Assembly (NCBI GenBank): GCA_021464415.1
Contig: JAKCWG010000444.1
Span: 1-64,000, forward strand
Reading direction: 5' to 3'
DNA length: 64,000 nt
Source of the DNA: Lonicera japonica
Lineage: Eukaryota; Streptophyta; Magnoliopsida; Dipsacales; Caprifoliaceae
The position numbers and the translations under genes were made by a program. The notes under the pieces were generated by a model, which made no database searches, was not told the origin of the DNA, and was given only the letters and a program-made list of their open reading frames with translations. Numbering within the stretch: the stretch's first letter is position 1; every line of letters begins with the position of its first letter. Shown here in pieces: positions 24,246-35,087 of the stretch.

Positions 24246-25115
24246 ATGCCGAACACCTTCCGTTGTACATATTCTTCTTGTACTGCTTGCACTTATAGAC
24301 ACAAGAGATGTCAGCCATGGTGTGAATATGCACAAATTTTTCTAAATGTGATTAGTCGTCAAGATTATCGTACAATCTTCACCGTTTTCGGGGTAAAGAG
24401 TGTTGCAAAGTTTTTACAAAATGTTCCCGAACATCAATATATTTAGATTCTCAATTCATTTCTTTTTGAAGCTAAGGTGAGAGTCGAGAATCCCAGTAAA
24501 GGTTGTACTGTGCTCATCGTTTCTCTTGAATAGAAAGTAGAAGAGTTACAATTACAGGTGACAGAGTTAGAGGCTTTGCAATCACGGGTGACAGCGTTAG
24601 AGACTCAATTAAGAGAGTCTTCCAGCGCTAACCCATGCTTTTCTTTTGCTCCTCCTAGAGGTTCTTTAGGGCTCCTATCGTCGGCAGAAAATATTGCACC
24701 GGATATTAATCCGACTGCCGAGAATCTTCCAGAACATGAGGTTCTTCTAATCGATGCTGATTTGTTGGCATCTCCTTCATCTTGAGGATTTTTAGAGCTC
24801 CTCATGTCGGCAGAAGAAGCTGCACCTGAAATTCTTCCGACTACTGGGAATCTTTCAGACTATAGTGCTTTTCTAACTGATGTGGGTTTGCCGGCATATC
24901 CGACTCTGTCAGATTACCAAGTTACTTTAGAAAGTTATTCATCGCAATTTTCTCAAAGTAGTGCTGTTGCAAAGATTGCCGAACCAATGATTCTTGATTA
25001 GACAGCTCTTTTAGATATGGAGCATAATTTTGTTGATTATTCTTTTTCTAATCTCGATGCTGTTTTAAATTTTGATGCTGATGAACTTCAGATTATTTTC
25101 CCTTCTTTTCTTTGA
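24246..25115 (+). pseudogene. Captured LOB-domain (LBD) gene relic inside the copia element
   Basis: One plus-strand frame of 290 codons from ATG 24246 to TGA 25113, with stops at 24444, 24531, 24783 and 24999. Residues 12-26 read CTACTYRHKRCQPWC, exactly the CX2CX6CX3C DNA-binding motif of LBD proteins. FGVKSVAKFLQNVPEH follows, like the GAS block, then FEAKVRVENPSKGC, matching the conserved 'EAxxRxxDPVxGC'. A heptad-like Leu/Val stretch, VEELQLQVTELEALQ, corresponds to the class I coiled coil. The C-terminal half is acidic and holds a diverged tandem repeat of about 43 codons (24660-24785 and 24789-24920). LBD proteins are plant-specific nuclear transcription factors of organ-boundary and root development. 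This copy is antisense to the copia genes and lies where RT and integrase should be. The stops make it non-functional. Confidence 0.75.
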
Positions 25116-25137
25116 ATAACAGATAATGATTTTTAGA

Positions 25138-27470
25138 CTACAAAATTATTGTTAGTTTACAATAACATGCAAAATGAAGACTTGTGTTTTTTTTATCAAG
25201 TTGACAAGCATCACAAAATTTATTTTTAACAAATTTAGTTTTGGGTAATCCTTTAACTAATTCCTTTTTAGATGATTTGTGAATTAAATCCATATTAGCA
25301 TGACCTAATTTTCTATGCCATAACCAAGAAACATCATTCAACACGGATAAACATTTAACATCTTGTTGAGACAAATCATTAAGTTCAAGAGTATATACGT
25401 TATTAGATCTATAAGCAACAAACAAGATAGAATTATCACTAATATTTTTAACAATGCAATATTCAGATTTAAAAATAACATTATAACCTTTATCACACAA
25501 TTAACTAATACTAAGCAAGTTATGTTTTAAACCGTCAATAAGCAAAACATTATCAATATAACAAGATTTATTACCAACTTTACCTATACCAATGATTTTT
25601 CCTTTAGCGTTGTCTCCAAATGTGATGTTGCCTCCTTGTTTAGGAGTGAGACTCAAGAAATTTCTCTTTTCTCTCATCATGTGTTTCGAGCATCCACTAT
25701 CCAATAACCATTTTATTTTGCTAGCTTTTGCTCTCATGCAAACTTACACCAAAATCTTAAGCAACTTCTCTTTTGGTACCCAAAATAAGTTAGGTCCTTT
25801 GGGGTTAGCATACATAGTGGTTCCTTTAGGAATCCAAGCAAGTTTGTTCTTAGCAAAAACATTTTCTTTATAATAACAAGAATGTTCATTATGAGTGTTT
25901 CTTCCACAAAATGAACAAAGATTAGTGGGAATATGTGGTGTGTATGTTTTGAAGAAATTTTTGTAATCCTTTTGGCTATGGATTTGATTGTAACCCAAAT
26001 CGGCTTTATCAAAGACACACCTTTGTACTCCTAATAGTTTATCCAAGTTTTTTTTTCCATTTGTGAACTTGGTTAGACTATTAGTTAAATCCTTTACTTT
26101 TTCTTTCAAATCCTCATTTTCTAGTGCAAGTAAGTTTGAAGTCTCCTTTTCTTTTCCCTTTTTCAAATAGTTGATTTCCTTTTTAAAATCAATGTTTTCT
26201 TTTTCTAAAGTTTCATATTTGGCAGAAGTGATGGAATTTTCTTTTTTGAGATTTGTATATCTTTTTGAGAGAAATTTCAAATTTAATTTGTAATTCTTCA
26301 AACATGGTATATAGTTCATCATATTCATTATGAAAACTTTCATTATCATTAAAATTATCACTAAATGAGCTATAGTTAGAGTTGACCTCATCTTCATTTG
26401 CTATAAGACAAAGGTTAGCCTTTTCATCATTGCTAGAATCGGCATCTGATTATCCTTTTTCGGAATCGCTCCATGTTCCTTTTAGTGCATGCTTCACTTG
26501 TTTCAATACTTTATCTCGTTTGTCCCTTTTTTTCTTCTTTCTAAGTGGACAATTTGGCTTGATATGACCGGGTTCATGGCAATGATAGCACTTTTTGGTT
26601 TCATCATTTTCTCCTCTTTGTTGATTTAATCGATCATTGTTTCTTCTAGAGGATGATAGATATTTGTTATCCTTTCTTTGAGAATTTTTCTTCTTAGCTA
26701 GAAATTTTATAAATTTTCTAGATAGAAGCGCCATGTCTTCATCACCATCCATTGATACATCATTATCTTCCTATTGGATAGTTTTGGGAGCTAAAGTTTT
26801 CTTTGATTTTGTATCCGCTTCTTCTTCTCTTTGAAGTTCCTTTTTATGAGTTTTTAGAGGTCCCAAAAACTCGTCCATGCTGAGTGTTTTGAGATTCTTT
26901 GCTTCTTAAATCGCCATCACTTTTGGTCACCACTTCTTTGGAAGAATTCTAAGAATTTTTCTTATCTTATCTTCATTAGAATAAATCTTTCTAAAAAGAC
27001 CCAAATCATTAGTAATAATATAAAATCTACTATACATGGAAGCAGGAGATTCATTAGGCTCTATTTTAAATAGTTCATAATCATGAACAAGCATATTTAT
27101 GTTATCGTCTTTAACTTGGGTAGTTCCTTTGTAGGTAACCTAAAGTTTATCCCAAATTTATTTGGCCGTTTTGCAACTAGAAATTTTGTTATATTCATCC
27201 ATGTTTAATGCACAATTTAAAGCATTTAAGGCTCTAGCATTATATTGAATTTTCTTAATATCATTTTCATTATACTCCGACATTTTCTTAGGAACAATTT
27301 TTCCACTATCATCTCTTTTGGTAATTTCGTAAGGTCCTTCAAGTATAACTCTCCATTATTTAAAATCACTAGATTGTAAAAATATACTCATTATACTTTT
27401 CCAATAACTATAATTTTTACCATCAAATAGGGGTGGTCTAGAGGTGGCGAGGCCTTCGAAAAAACTGGTT
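25138..27470 (-). pseudogene. Copia gag-protease-GAG_pre-integrase relic
   Basis: Runs from right to left. Gag starts with PPLFDGKNYSYWKSIMSIFL (from about 27440), typical of SIRE-type copia. A CCHC zinc knuckle CYHCHEPGHIKPNC lies at about 26549-26590. A long Lys/Glu-rich coiled-coil part follows (about 25990-26397). The protease motif WLLDSGCSKHM is at about 25690-25722. GAG_pre-integrase, LWHRKLGHANMDLIH then CDACQLDKK, is at 25180-25335, with the His and Cys of its zinc site. The series then breaks at about 25190. The catalytic integrase core, RT and RNase H are absent. Stops and frameshifts interrupt every domain, for example just after the first gag motif. Confidence 0.88.
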
Positions 27471-27531
27471 AACTGGTTCCTTGATAGAAAGACATGATCG
27501 TAAACTCTAAGATTGTAAAATAAGAGTACAA

Positions 27532-27543
27532 CTTCTGATACCA
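27532..27543 (-). other. Copia primer-binding site (initiator tRNA-Met type)
   Basis: On the minus strand TGGTATCAGAAG lies two bases after the end of the 5' LTR. Its first ten bases match the usual plant initiator tRNA-Met primer site. Confidence 0.85.
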
Positions 27544-27545
27544 AT

Positions 27546-29143
27546 TGTTGGTTGGATAAATACCTTAGAGGGGGGTAAATAGGGTTTTAAAAACTTAATG
27601 CGGAATTAACAGGTTTCAAGAAAAGTTTTAAGAATAAAATTTTAACTCAATGAATATCAAGGAAATATTCAAAGTAATCAATCTCAAGAACAAGTAATAA
27701 ATATAAATGCAAGAAAATAAAGAGCTTAAGTTAGAGAGATTGAACCGAGTGAGAGTATGATGTTTTGTTCTCGCGATTCGGTTGTTTAGACCAGACGTCC
27801 GCGCCCGGATAGTTCCCCAAGAAGTTCAACTAAAATCGATTTTCTTCTGGGTGAAAATCAAATCTTTACAAGTGTAATATTTCTCACTACACTCAACAAG
27901 TGTTGTTCTTTCTCACAACACTCTACAAGTGTGATTCTACTCACCACACTCAACAAGTATGATTCTACTCACCACACTCAATACAAGAATTAACCTTCTT
28001 GCTATCCTATGAGATAAACCTCTCATAATTGATGAATAAAGATAGTTTGGTGATTCACACCAATAAACAATAACTCTCAAGTGTATTTGAAGATTACAAA
28101 TGAAGCTCACATTAGAGTTATCAAGATTGATCAATAAATAAGCTCAAAGATGAATAATATGATCAATGAAATGAATTGAGTACTTGAATAACTTTGTATA
28201 TATGTAAAATGAGTTTGTAGAATGATTCAAGTATGTTAAAACATGTCTACGACCTCATATATATAGCTTGAAAAATCATATGGCCGTTGGGGGTGATTAA
28301 GAAAGGTTTTGGGTCAACGATATACATTTTCAAATTTTTCAACAGCTAGTTTTGACAAAAAATTCAAATTTGTTTTGATAATTTATCCCAATTTGATCGT
28401 TGGATCATGCTCAAATTTTAGTCAAAATTGCTAAAAGATGTTTTCTAACTACTGTAAAAATTTCAAAATGATCACAGTCCAGGAAGGCCTCCATTTTACT
28501 GTTAGATCAAAACTGTGCGAAAATTGAGCGAATTTTAAATGTAAAATAAAAACATTTTTAAAATTTAACAATTTAGTTCCAAATGCAATTCTAATGATTT
28601 GTGAGCCTTAAAGATATGTTTCTAAGATACCTATTTTTATTAGAGCTTAAAATATGATCATTTAAAATTAATATGAATTTATTTTGAAAATCAGTCTTTG
28701 TAAAATGAAGTTTTTCAAATAAATTCAATTTCAAGCTTGTTTAAATCAATCTTAAAAGATGCATGAATATATTTGAGCCATAGATATTGATCAATCAAGA
28801 AACTTAACATAAATCCTAAGCACTCATCAATTATCGAATTAACGAGTATTTGAATGCTTTGATTTGTTTCTTCAATATGATCTTCACTTGCATCATTTGC
28901 CTTGAAACTTTTTCATCTATTCCTTTGATCTTCAATAATTGCATGAGTTCATGTGAGAGTATAAAGAATCTCGTGGAGTGGTGATACACTTGATAAGATT
29001 TCGATTTTAGTTCTCAGGATACTTCGAGAAAAACAATGCAGCTTGTTAAATCGGTTTAAACTAAATACATTTAAAATACAAATAAAATACACATGGTTAA
29101 CCTTTTGTCATTATCAAAATAAGATTAAGACTTTAGGTCAACA
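27546..29143 (-). repeat. Copia 5' LTR (intact copy)
   Basis: 1598 bp beginning TGTTGG and ending TCAACA on the plus strand. It aligns along its whole length with the three left-hand pieces. It includes a tandem block of related units 'CACAACACTC/CACCACACTCAACAAGT' at about 27868-27980. Confidence 0.9.
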
Positions 29144-29144
29144 T

Positions 29145-29532
29145 TGTTGGAGGTAAATCCATAATTGCATTCCTCTCTGTGGTGAATCCGAAGGGTATAT
29201 ATTCGGTGTGCAGGTTATCGAATAACATGGCGCTCTAATGGGCCTTGCGTATAAGGAAATAAAGTTGCACCTTCGCTAACAGTTATAGCTTTTGGCGCAA
29301 CGGTAAGTGCTTAATCCTCACAATTGGTATCAGAGGAGGTCACCGGTTCGATACCTTGGGCGCGCCAATGTGGGGGGGGGGATTGTTGGAGGTAAATCCA
29401 CAATTGCGCTCCTCTCCGTGGTGAATCCGGAGGGTATATCTGGTGTGCAGGTTATCGAATGCCATGGCGCTCTAATGGGCCTTGCGTATAAGGAAATGCT
29501 TTTGGCGCAATGGTAAGCGCTTGATCCTCACA
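29145..29532 (+). mobile_element. TRIM-type miniature LTR retrotransposon
   Basis: Two short LTRs, both TGTTGGAGG to CCTCACA: 29145-29322 (178 bp) and 29384-29532 (149 bp). The internal region is only 61 bp. It holds a primer site TGGTATCAGAGG (29325-29336), GGTTCGATACC, and a poly-G purine tract just before the second LTR. LTR 2 lacks about 30 bp that LTR 1 has. Right of it ATTGT (29533-29537) repeats the ATTGT at 6799-6803, where the outer gypsy LTR breaks off. So the TRIM entered the gypsy LTR, and the copia now sits at its left tip. It encodes no protein and must have moved with borrowed enzymes. Confidence 0.85.
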
Positions 29533-29598
29533 ATTGTATTTAAGTACAGAACTAAGTAACGACAAATTACTTTTAAAAATTCCCCTTAAATCAATAGG

Positions 29599-31447
29599 GT
29601 TGAATACAAGATAGATAAGGAAATAAATAAATCCTAGTCTACCTTAGAGATTTAACACAAATCAACTTATATATATCTGTCAGCAAGAAAATAAATCATG
29701 CGTATGTGTGCATTGGTATGACCTAATACATGCCAATAACGGTATGTGACTCATCTGTCAACATTCCTCCTCAAGTTAGACTCCAACTTGCCAATTACAC
29801 CATAAAAAATTCTAGATCGTTCCACCCTAAGTTCATTGCTCCTCCTCAAGTGGAAACATTAACAAGAATGTCCCAAAGACTGTAATACGATGATTCCCAA
29901 TACGATCATTTTAGTTTGGAACATCCAACCAAAAACCTACAAATTCTTTGAATAAACAATTTACGATGATTAAATTTGGCATACGGGTACCAGTTTTTCA
30001 AAGAAAGAAGAACACTACGGTTTCCTTGAAAGCAGGAATATATGAGTACGAATTATTCCTACTAGAAATATATAAGTTTCAAGGGAAATAATACAAGTTC
30101 GAATATTGGAACTGATAGTATTACGAATAAGGGGCCATCACCAGAGTGAGATACAAGTGCAAATAAAAGTTTATCGTTGAAGCGAGTTCATCGCCAGAGC
30201 AAGATACGAGTACGAAATATGGTTTATGAGGTTGACCTTAAACATCCACTTTAACTGAGAAAGGAATAAACTATACTGGCCGAGTGCAGATTCCTTTACC
30301 GCTAAAGGCTTACCCTGTGGAAGAACTCGGCCCAGATCCTGCCGAGTCTTTTTTCTTAGAGGTTACTACCTTCTTGCCCTTGGAAATCTCAATAGAAAAA
30401 GTGGGGCATTTTCTAGTTTACCGACCACCTTGACAGATAAGTCATCGGCAGAATACTTTGTCCCTTCTGGTGTAGGAGACTTAGCCTTTTGGAGTAATTA
30501 TTCCCTCACACTGAGACCTTTTTTAGTTCAGTCGACTTAAAAGGATGAATAGGTGCTCTGAGCCTCTTGGTTGTCGACTGAGATTTCTCAGTGGCTACAT
30601 CCTTTGGACTAACTTGTTGCTTTATCGAAAATAGCAAGGCCAATTGAAACTTGCTCGGGGACATAACTTCAAAATCTATATCTGTTTGCTCAATGTTATA
30701 TTCTGGTTGGCTGGAAACAGAAGCTTGTTCACCCTCAAAGTCAATCGGTTGATTTATCGACAAAAAAATGATGTCTGGAAGTTGGCCTTTTTAGATTTGG
30801 CTCTTGGAAACATTTGACTTTAGAAGATGAGGATGTGGACTAGGAAACATAAACAAACTTCCCACTGAGGCAGCCGGGAAAGCTAAATATTTCCTTTCCC
30901 GATGTTTGTTCAGGAAATTGGGGATAGGTTATTTCAGTTGTTTGGCTGTCTAAGTAGCCAAACGCTCCCTCACCATGATGCACCCATTCTTTATCTTTTT
31001 GAGGTCACATAAAGGGATGTTTTCTATATTTTATCGGACCACCTCTCCTTTTTAGGGACTGGTGGTTTCTTCAAGTGTGTTAGACTAATTTTTTATCCTT
31101 GTTGTGTTGGTAAGCCCTTCTTTGTTCAAATAAGGGGTTAACACTTTTATACTTCAAGAAGAGGGTGTCATTTTCAGGGAAAGTGAGTTCCCGACTAATC
31201 CAAGTGATGCGAACAACGGTCTCGTCATCCTCACTTTTATCCCTCCCCCTCTTTGTGAAGGAAGACTTGGCATTTATGTAACCAAGTAAACAATGGGTCG
31301 CTCGGGGATGATCGGCCTGATCAACTAGCACACTACCACTGTTATGGCTAGCGAAAACATTGATCTAATCAACCTTGACTAAATAGATCGGCAGCTTCTC
31401 GAAAACTTTAAAGCCACCTGCAAAAAAGAACAAGTTATACGATTGAT
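29599..31447. other. Old degraded sequence, no recognisable gene
   Basis: Several minus-strand fragments can be translated (about 30506-30763 and 31080-31331), but none shows a domain I recognise. They may belong to the same old retroelement as repeat R. A copia inserted at its right end at 31448. Confidence 0.4.
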
Positions 31448-32482
31448 TGTAAAGTCTATATTTTTATGGGCTTTATTCCTTTGATAAAAACAAGTTTACT
31501 TTTAAGTTGTTTGAGTTGTTCAAATATTACATCTGAAGAACTACAAGCAAGCCAGGTACTAAAACAATGCATCAAAATAGATATAATGAACATTGGCCAT
31601 TGAATTTAATTATTCCTAAGGTGGTTGGTTTCATAAAAGCTAAAACATAAGTTTTTAAATCAAGTTCATAACTTTTCAAAAAAAAATTTAAAAAGTCTAA
31701 TTCGGACAGGTTCACAATGTTTAACTGGACTGGTCCGCTGGTGATGGGCGGACCGGTACACATTTTGCTCACTAGATCGATCCGGCTATAGTTCCTGGAC
31801 TGAGTATATTTTATCGCAAAAATTCATTTTTGAAGACTAAGGTTTTTGACTTAAGTGTTTTCCTATAAATAAAACTCGTTGCCTTAGGTCAAAAACACAC
31901 CCTTTTACATGTTTTGAGAGAGTCTTTTAAACCTTAGAGAAAGATTAAAACCTCAAAACATAAAATCGACATTAGGGCTTTTTATTCATGCCAAAGCAAG
32001 CCTTCTTTATTTAAAGAACAAATCGGATCTCATAGTGCTTGTGATTCATAAAAGGACTTAAAGAACGGTGTGATACCGTAGTGAGTGATTCATTATGAAC
32101 ATGTTCCTTCAATTCGGATATGAGGACTATGTGTGCAGAAAGTGGAGACTTTTACATTCAGCTTGTGTGATTTAAGTTTTGTAAGTTTGTATGAATTGAG
32201 ATTATCGAGTTTGTAAACTTTTGTGCATATAGTGGATTATTGAAGATTAGTCCTGCACTATAACGATACCTCGTTATTTCTGGTGTTTGCTTATCTGTTT
32301 AATTGCTTTATTAATTGCTGCATGTTAGAAAACACTAAGTGTGTTTTCTAAGAATTAAAAGACATAAAACTCTAAGTTTACTTTTTTATCTGATTAAAAT
32401 TGGTTTTTAAGAATCGAAACACCAAATAACAAACCTAAGGTTAATTAATTTGCTTCCACATACGCTAGCCCACTAGTTTCCA
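31448..32482 (+). repeat. 5' LTR of the deleted copia
   Basis: Aligns along its length with 35088-36136. It includes GGGCGGACCGGTACACA at about 31746-31762, also present in the second LTR. Confidence 0.88.
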
Positions 32483-32485
32483 CTT

Positions 32486-33285
32486 ATGGCTTTTGTTGCT
32501 AGTTATATGCCACACAAGTCTTCAAATTCTAAGGAAATAGAAAATGTCGCTTCTAACTTATTTCACAAGTCATACAATGCTTCTGATGAAGAAGAGCTTG
32601 ATCTTCAAACAACCAATGACCAGTTGTATGAAGAATTGATTAAGAACAAGAATAAAGAAATCTATCTTCATAAAAACCTGAAATTTTTTTACAAAAATGT
32701 GGAAGTCATTCAAAAGTGCGAGGGTTTGATAGGTCAGTTAAATGATAAAATAAGCACATTCTTGGTCAAAGTGATTGAATTCAAACTCACAAGGCAGTCT
32801 TTCCTTGATGAGAATGAGAAGTTAAAAGACGTTCTTACCTCTTTGGATAAAAACAACGATAGCCTTAAACTTAAAGTTATGCAACTCGAAAGAGAACTTG
32901 ATAAGGCTAAATTTGTCAAGGTTGATCTTGAGAATAGGTCTAAAGAACTCACTCACATGCTCACATGCCTTATTCACTTGTCGAATGACAAAAGTGGGTT
33001 AGGTTTTGATAAATTTGCACGTTCCACGTCAAAATCCAAAAAGGAAACTACTTTTGTCAAGACAGACACAGAAATGAACTTTGTGAAGAAGAAACCCGTT
33101 AGGCAAATCTAGGCTATTAGAATTTTTAAGCCAGTTTCTTATACACATGAGGAAGTTCAAGAAGTGATCTTGTTTAAGTAATATAAGCACACACTACCAC
33201 AACCTTTTTAGTGTGAACATTGAAATCACAAGGGACACATGAGAGAATTTTGTTGGCGAGCGAGGAATTATCTTCCAAAGAATTT
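32486..33285 (+). pseudogene. Copia gag C-terminal relic with broken zinc knuckle
   Basis: A 208-codon frame (32486-33112) is Lys/Glu/Leu-rich and coiled-coil-like. It ends with LSNDKSGLGFDKF, matching the 'DKSGLGF' segment after the coiled coil in SIRE-type gag. In the same region further on (33213-33254) the CCHC knuckle can be read as C-E-H-stop-N-H-K-G-H-M-R-E-F-C: the second cysteine codon is now TGA. A lysine/proline-rich tail follows to about 33330. This is a non-functional remnant; the ATG at 32486 is probably not the original start. Confidence 0.75.
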
Positions 33286-33330
33286 GCCAACGTCTATCCC
33301 CACTAGACCAAAACCCAAACCCAATATTAG

Positions 33331-35087
33331 ATATTTCAGTTTTGAGGATAGGGTTAGAGTTCTTGTTTTCGAGTCTAGTAGGATTATCAATGAGCTTAAG
33401 ACTTTATGTTTTGTTGGTGGTCCTAGAGGTAGACAGTTAGGGGGATATCCGAAGGTTAGAACTCTTATGGTTTCACAAGTTAAAATCCCAAGGGGACCGT
33501 TTAGGTGATTAGCAGTTTGCCTAGCATACGAGGGGTCAGTTGGTTGCTATACTAGGTTTTTTTTGTATATGATCGGTCTTGTTTTAGCTCCTTACTTAGA
33601 TCCAAATTTCTATACTTATTCGTAATTTTGTGCAAAAATTTGCTAGACAGTTTTAAAATAATTTTTTTTACATTCATGCAATGTGATTGTCACTTTTCAA
33701 TTTCGGATATCTCATGATTTTTCTTAAGTGCTTAATTTGATATATATGTGTAATAGTGCCTTAATTGATTAAAACTAGTAGTATATTATTTCAATCACAC
33801 AAGAGTTTGCTAGTATATCTCGCACACGTGCTACACTGTACGATCTACATTAAAATATTTGAATAATCACATGGGTTAGACATGATTATTAAAATTAAAA
33901 ATTTATAAGCTCCCATATATGGACTATTTAGGAGAAGTAGTCTAAATATTATGATTATATGCAGTGAGTTTTGGTGATGGAGTTTTGAATGAAAATTTAA
34001 AAGACAAGCAAAGTGAGGAAAAAATATAGAGGGGATGGAAAAGGGCTACCAAAGCAAAAGGATAACCTATAGCTCCCAAATGGTGTATAGTTCGCCTCCA
34101 TTTAGGGTGAAAGCCTCTATCAAAATTGAATGATTGCTTGCATAAAAATATCATCAATTAAATGCAAAAAATTGCATGTTTGAGAAAAAATATTGCTTAT
34201 GAGGGAAAAAAAGTTGAAAATCTAATGACTTAGAAGCTTTCTAAATTTTCATGCATAAAGGTGCACGAATTCTTCAAAACCTATGTTTATTAAAATTGTA
34301 CATTGTATGATCCAATTTGCATGCACAACGAGACATATTTTAATGCTTTGTGTTGATTGGCGTATATATACTTACTAGTTGATGATCTTTCATAGGCCAT
34401 AGTACATGTACCAATCTAATGAAAATCTCAAGTTTTTTTTATCTTAATAGATAATTTTCGGATTTGATATATGTACATAGCAATGCATGTTTAATTTGCG
34501 CTAAAATTATTTTTGTTTTGGCAAATTTTTGCTTCGAATCTCCAAACTAGTTTTCTTTGTGAGTTGAAGATAGTTAGTTTTCCTATTTTGCTACTTTTCA
34601 TGTATTTCTTATCTTTTCTTGACTCTTGGGGAAAGATTCCATATGTTTCGGGCAAAGAATATATAGAAAGGGGGAGTAGTTAAAGGGGTATATTTGAATT
34701 CCCTGTATATTCTATTGTTTTGCCTTTGTTAATTCCTCAGGGAGAGAAGAATTTATAAAGGGAATTGTTGGGTCAAGGGTGATTTTTGATTTTTTTTATT
34801 TGATTTCATTGTTTATTCTTTCTCGTTTAACCCAGAAGCTTCTCAAAGGTTCTATTTAAGCTTTGGTATTTCAGATTGAAGTACATGATGATGAGAATAA
34901 TGAATTTAAAGCAGCCGACTAAGAGATTCAAGGTGTTGGCATGTCTTGTGTCCTTAGTTGTTTTGGAATAGGCGAGAATTAATTTTGTTATTGTAATTGT
35001 GTATGGGATAGCTTAGTTATAGTGATCGAGTCATCTAGTTTGTTAGGTTGTATGGTGTTTTGTCTCGGAATAGCCAAAGGAGGAGAT
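33331..35087 (+). other. Non-coding remainder of the deleted copia interior
   Basis: No integrase, RT or RNase H motif remains. The sequence is AT-rich and ends in the 3' purine tract. Confidence 0.6.

Larger units (their letters stand above)
6804..29143 (-). mobile_element. SIRE-like Ty1/copia element, deleted and nested
   Basis: A minus-strand copia element. Its 5' LTR is on the right (27546-29143, 1598 bp). Its 3' LTR is on the left in three pieces: 6804-7128, 19632-19868 and 22623-23662. Removing the insertions from the left copy gives about 1602 bp, matching the right copy. On its own strand each LTR starts TGTTGACC and ends CCAACA or equivalent. An initiator-Met-type primer site lies at 27532-27543 and a purine tract at 23663-23676. 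The internal region keeps gag, an aspartic protease motif and the GAG-pre-integrase zinc motif. It lacks integrase core, RT and RNase H, and holds an antisense LBD gene relic instead. It abuts a TRIM at 29145, and the TGTTGG shared by both makes its exact target duplication ambiguous. Confidence 0.85.
5865..29593 (+). mobile_element. Outer gypsy solo LTR (host of nested block 1)
   Basis: The LTR starts with TGATAAATGCCC at 5865 and ends with TTAAATCA at 29593. It is flanked by perfect 5-bp duplications ATAGG (5860-5864 and 29594-29598). Its own sequence is only 5865-6803 plus 29538-29593; everything between was inserted later. It belongs to the same family as the LTRs of the Athila-like element inside it (7129-8389 and 18394-19626). 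Shared text includes the 'GAAGTATTGAAGGAGAAGAA' block and the 'GGGGAGGGATGAAACCGCCA' block. No second LTR or internal region belongs to it, so it is a solo LTR left by recombination. Confidence 0.88.

Noticed and set aside
30506..31331. Minus-strand frames as a novel gene
   Set aside because: Two short unconnected frames with no domain, flanked by stops, in an old repeat-like stretch. Support is too weak to call a gene.
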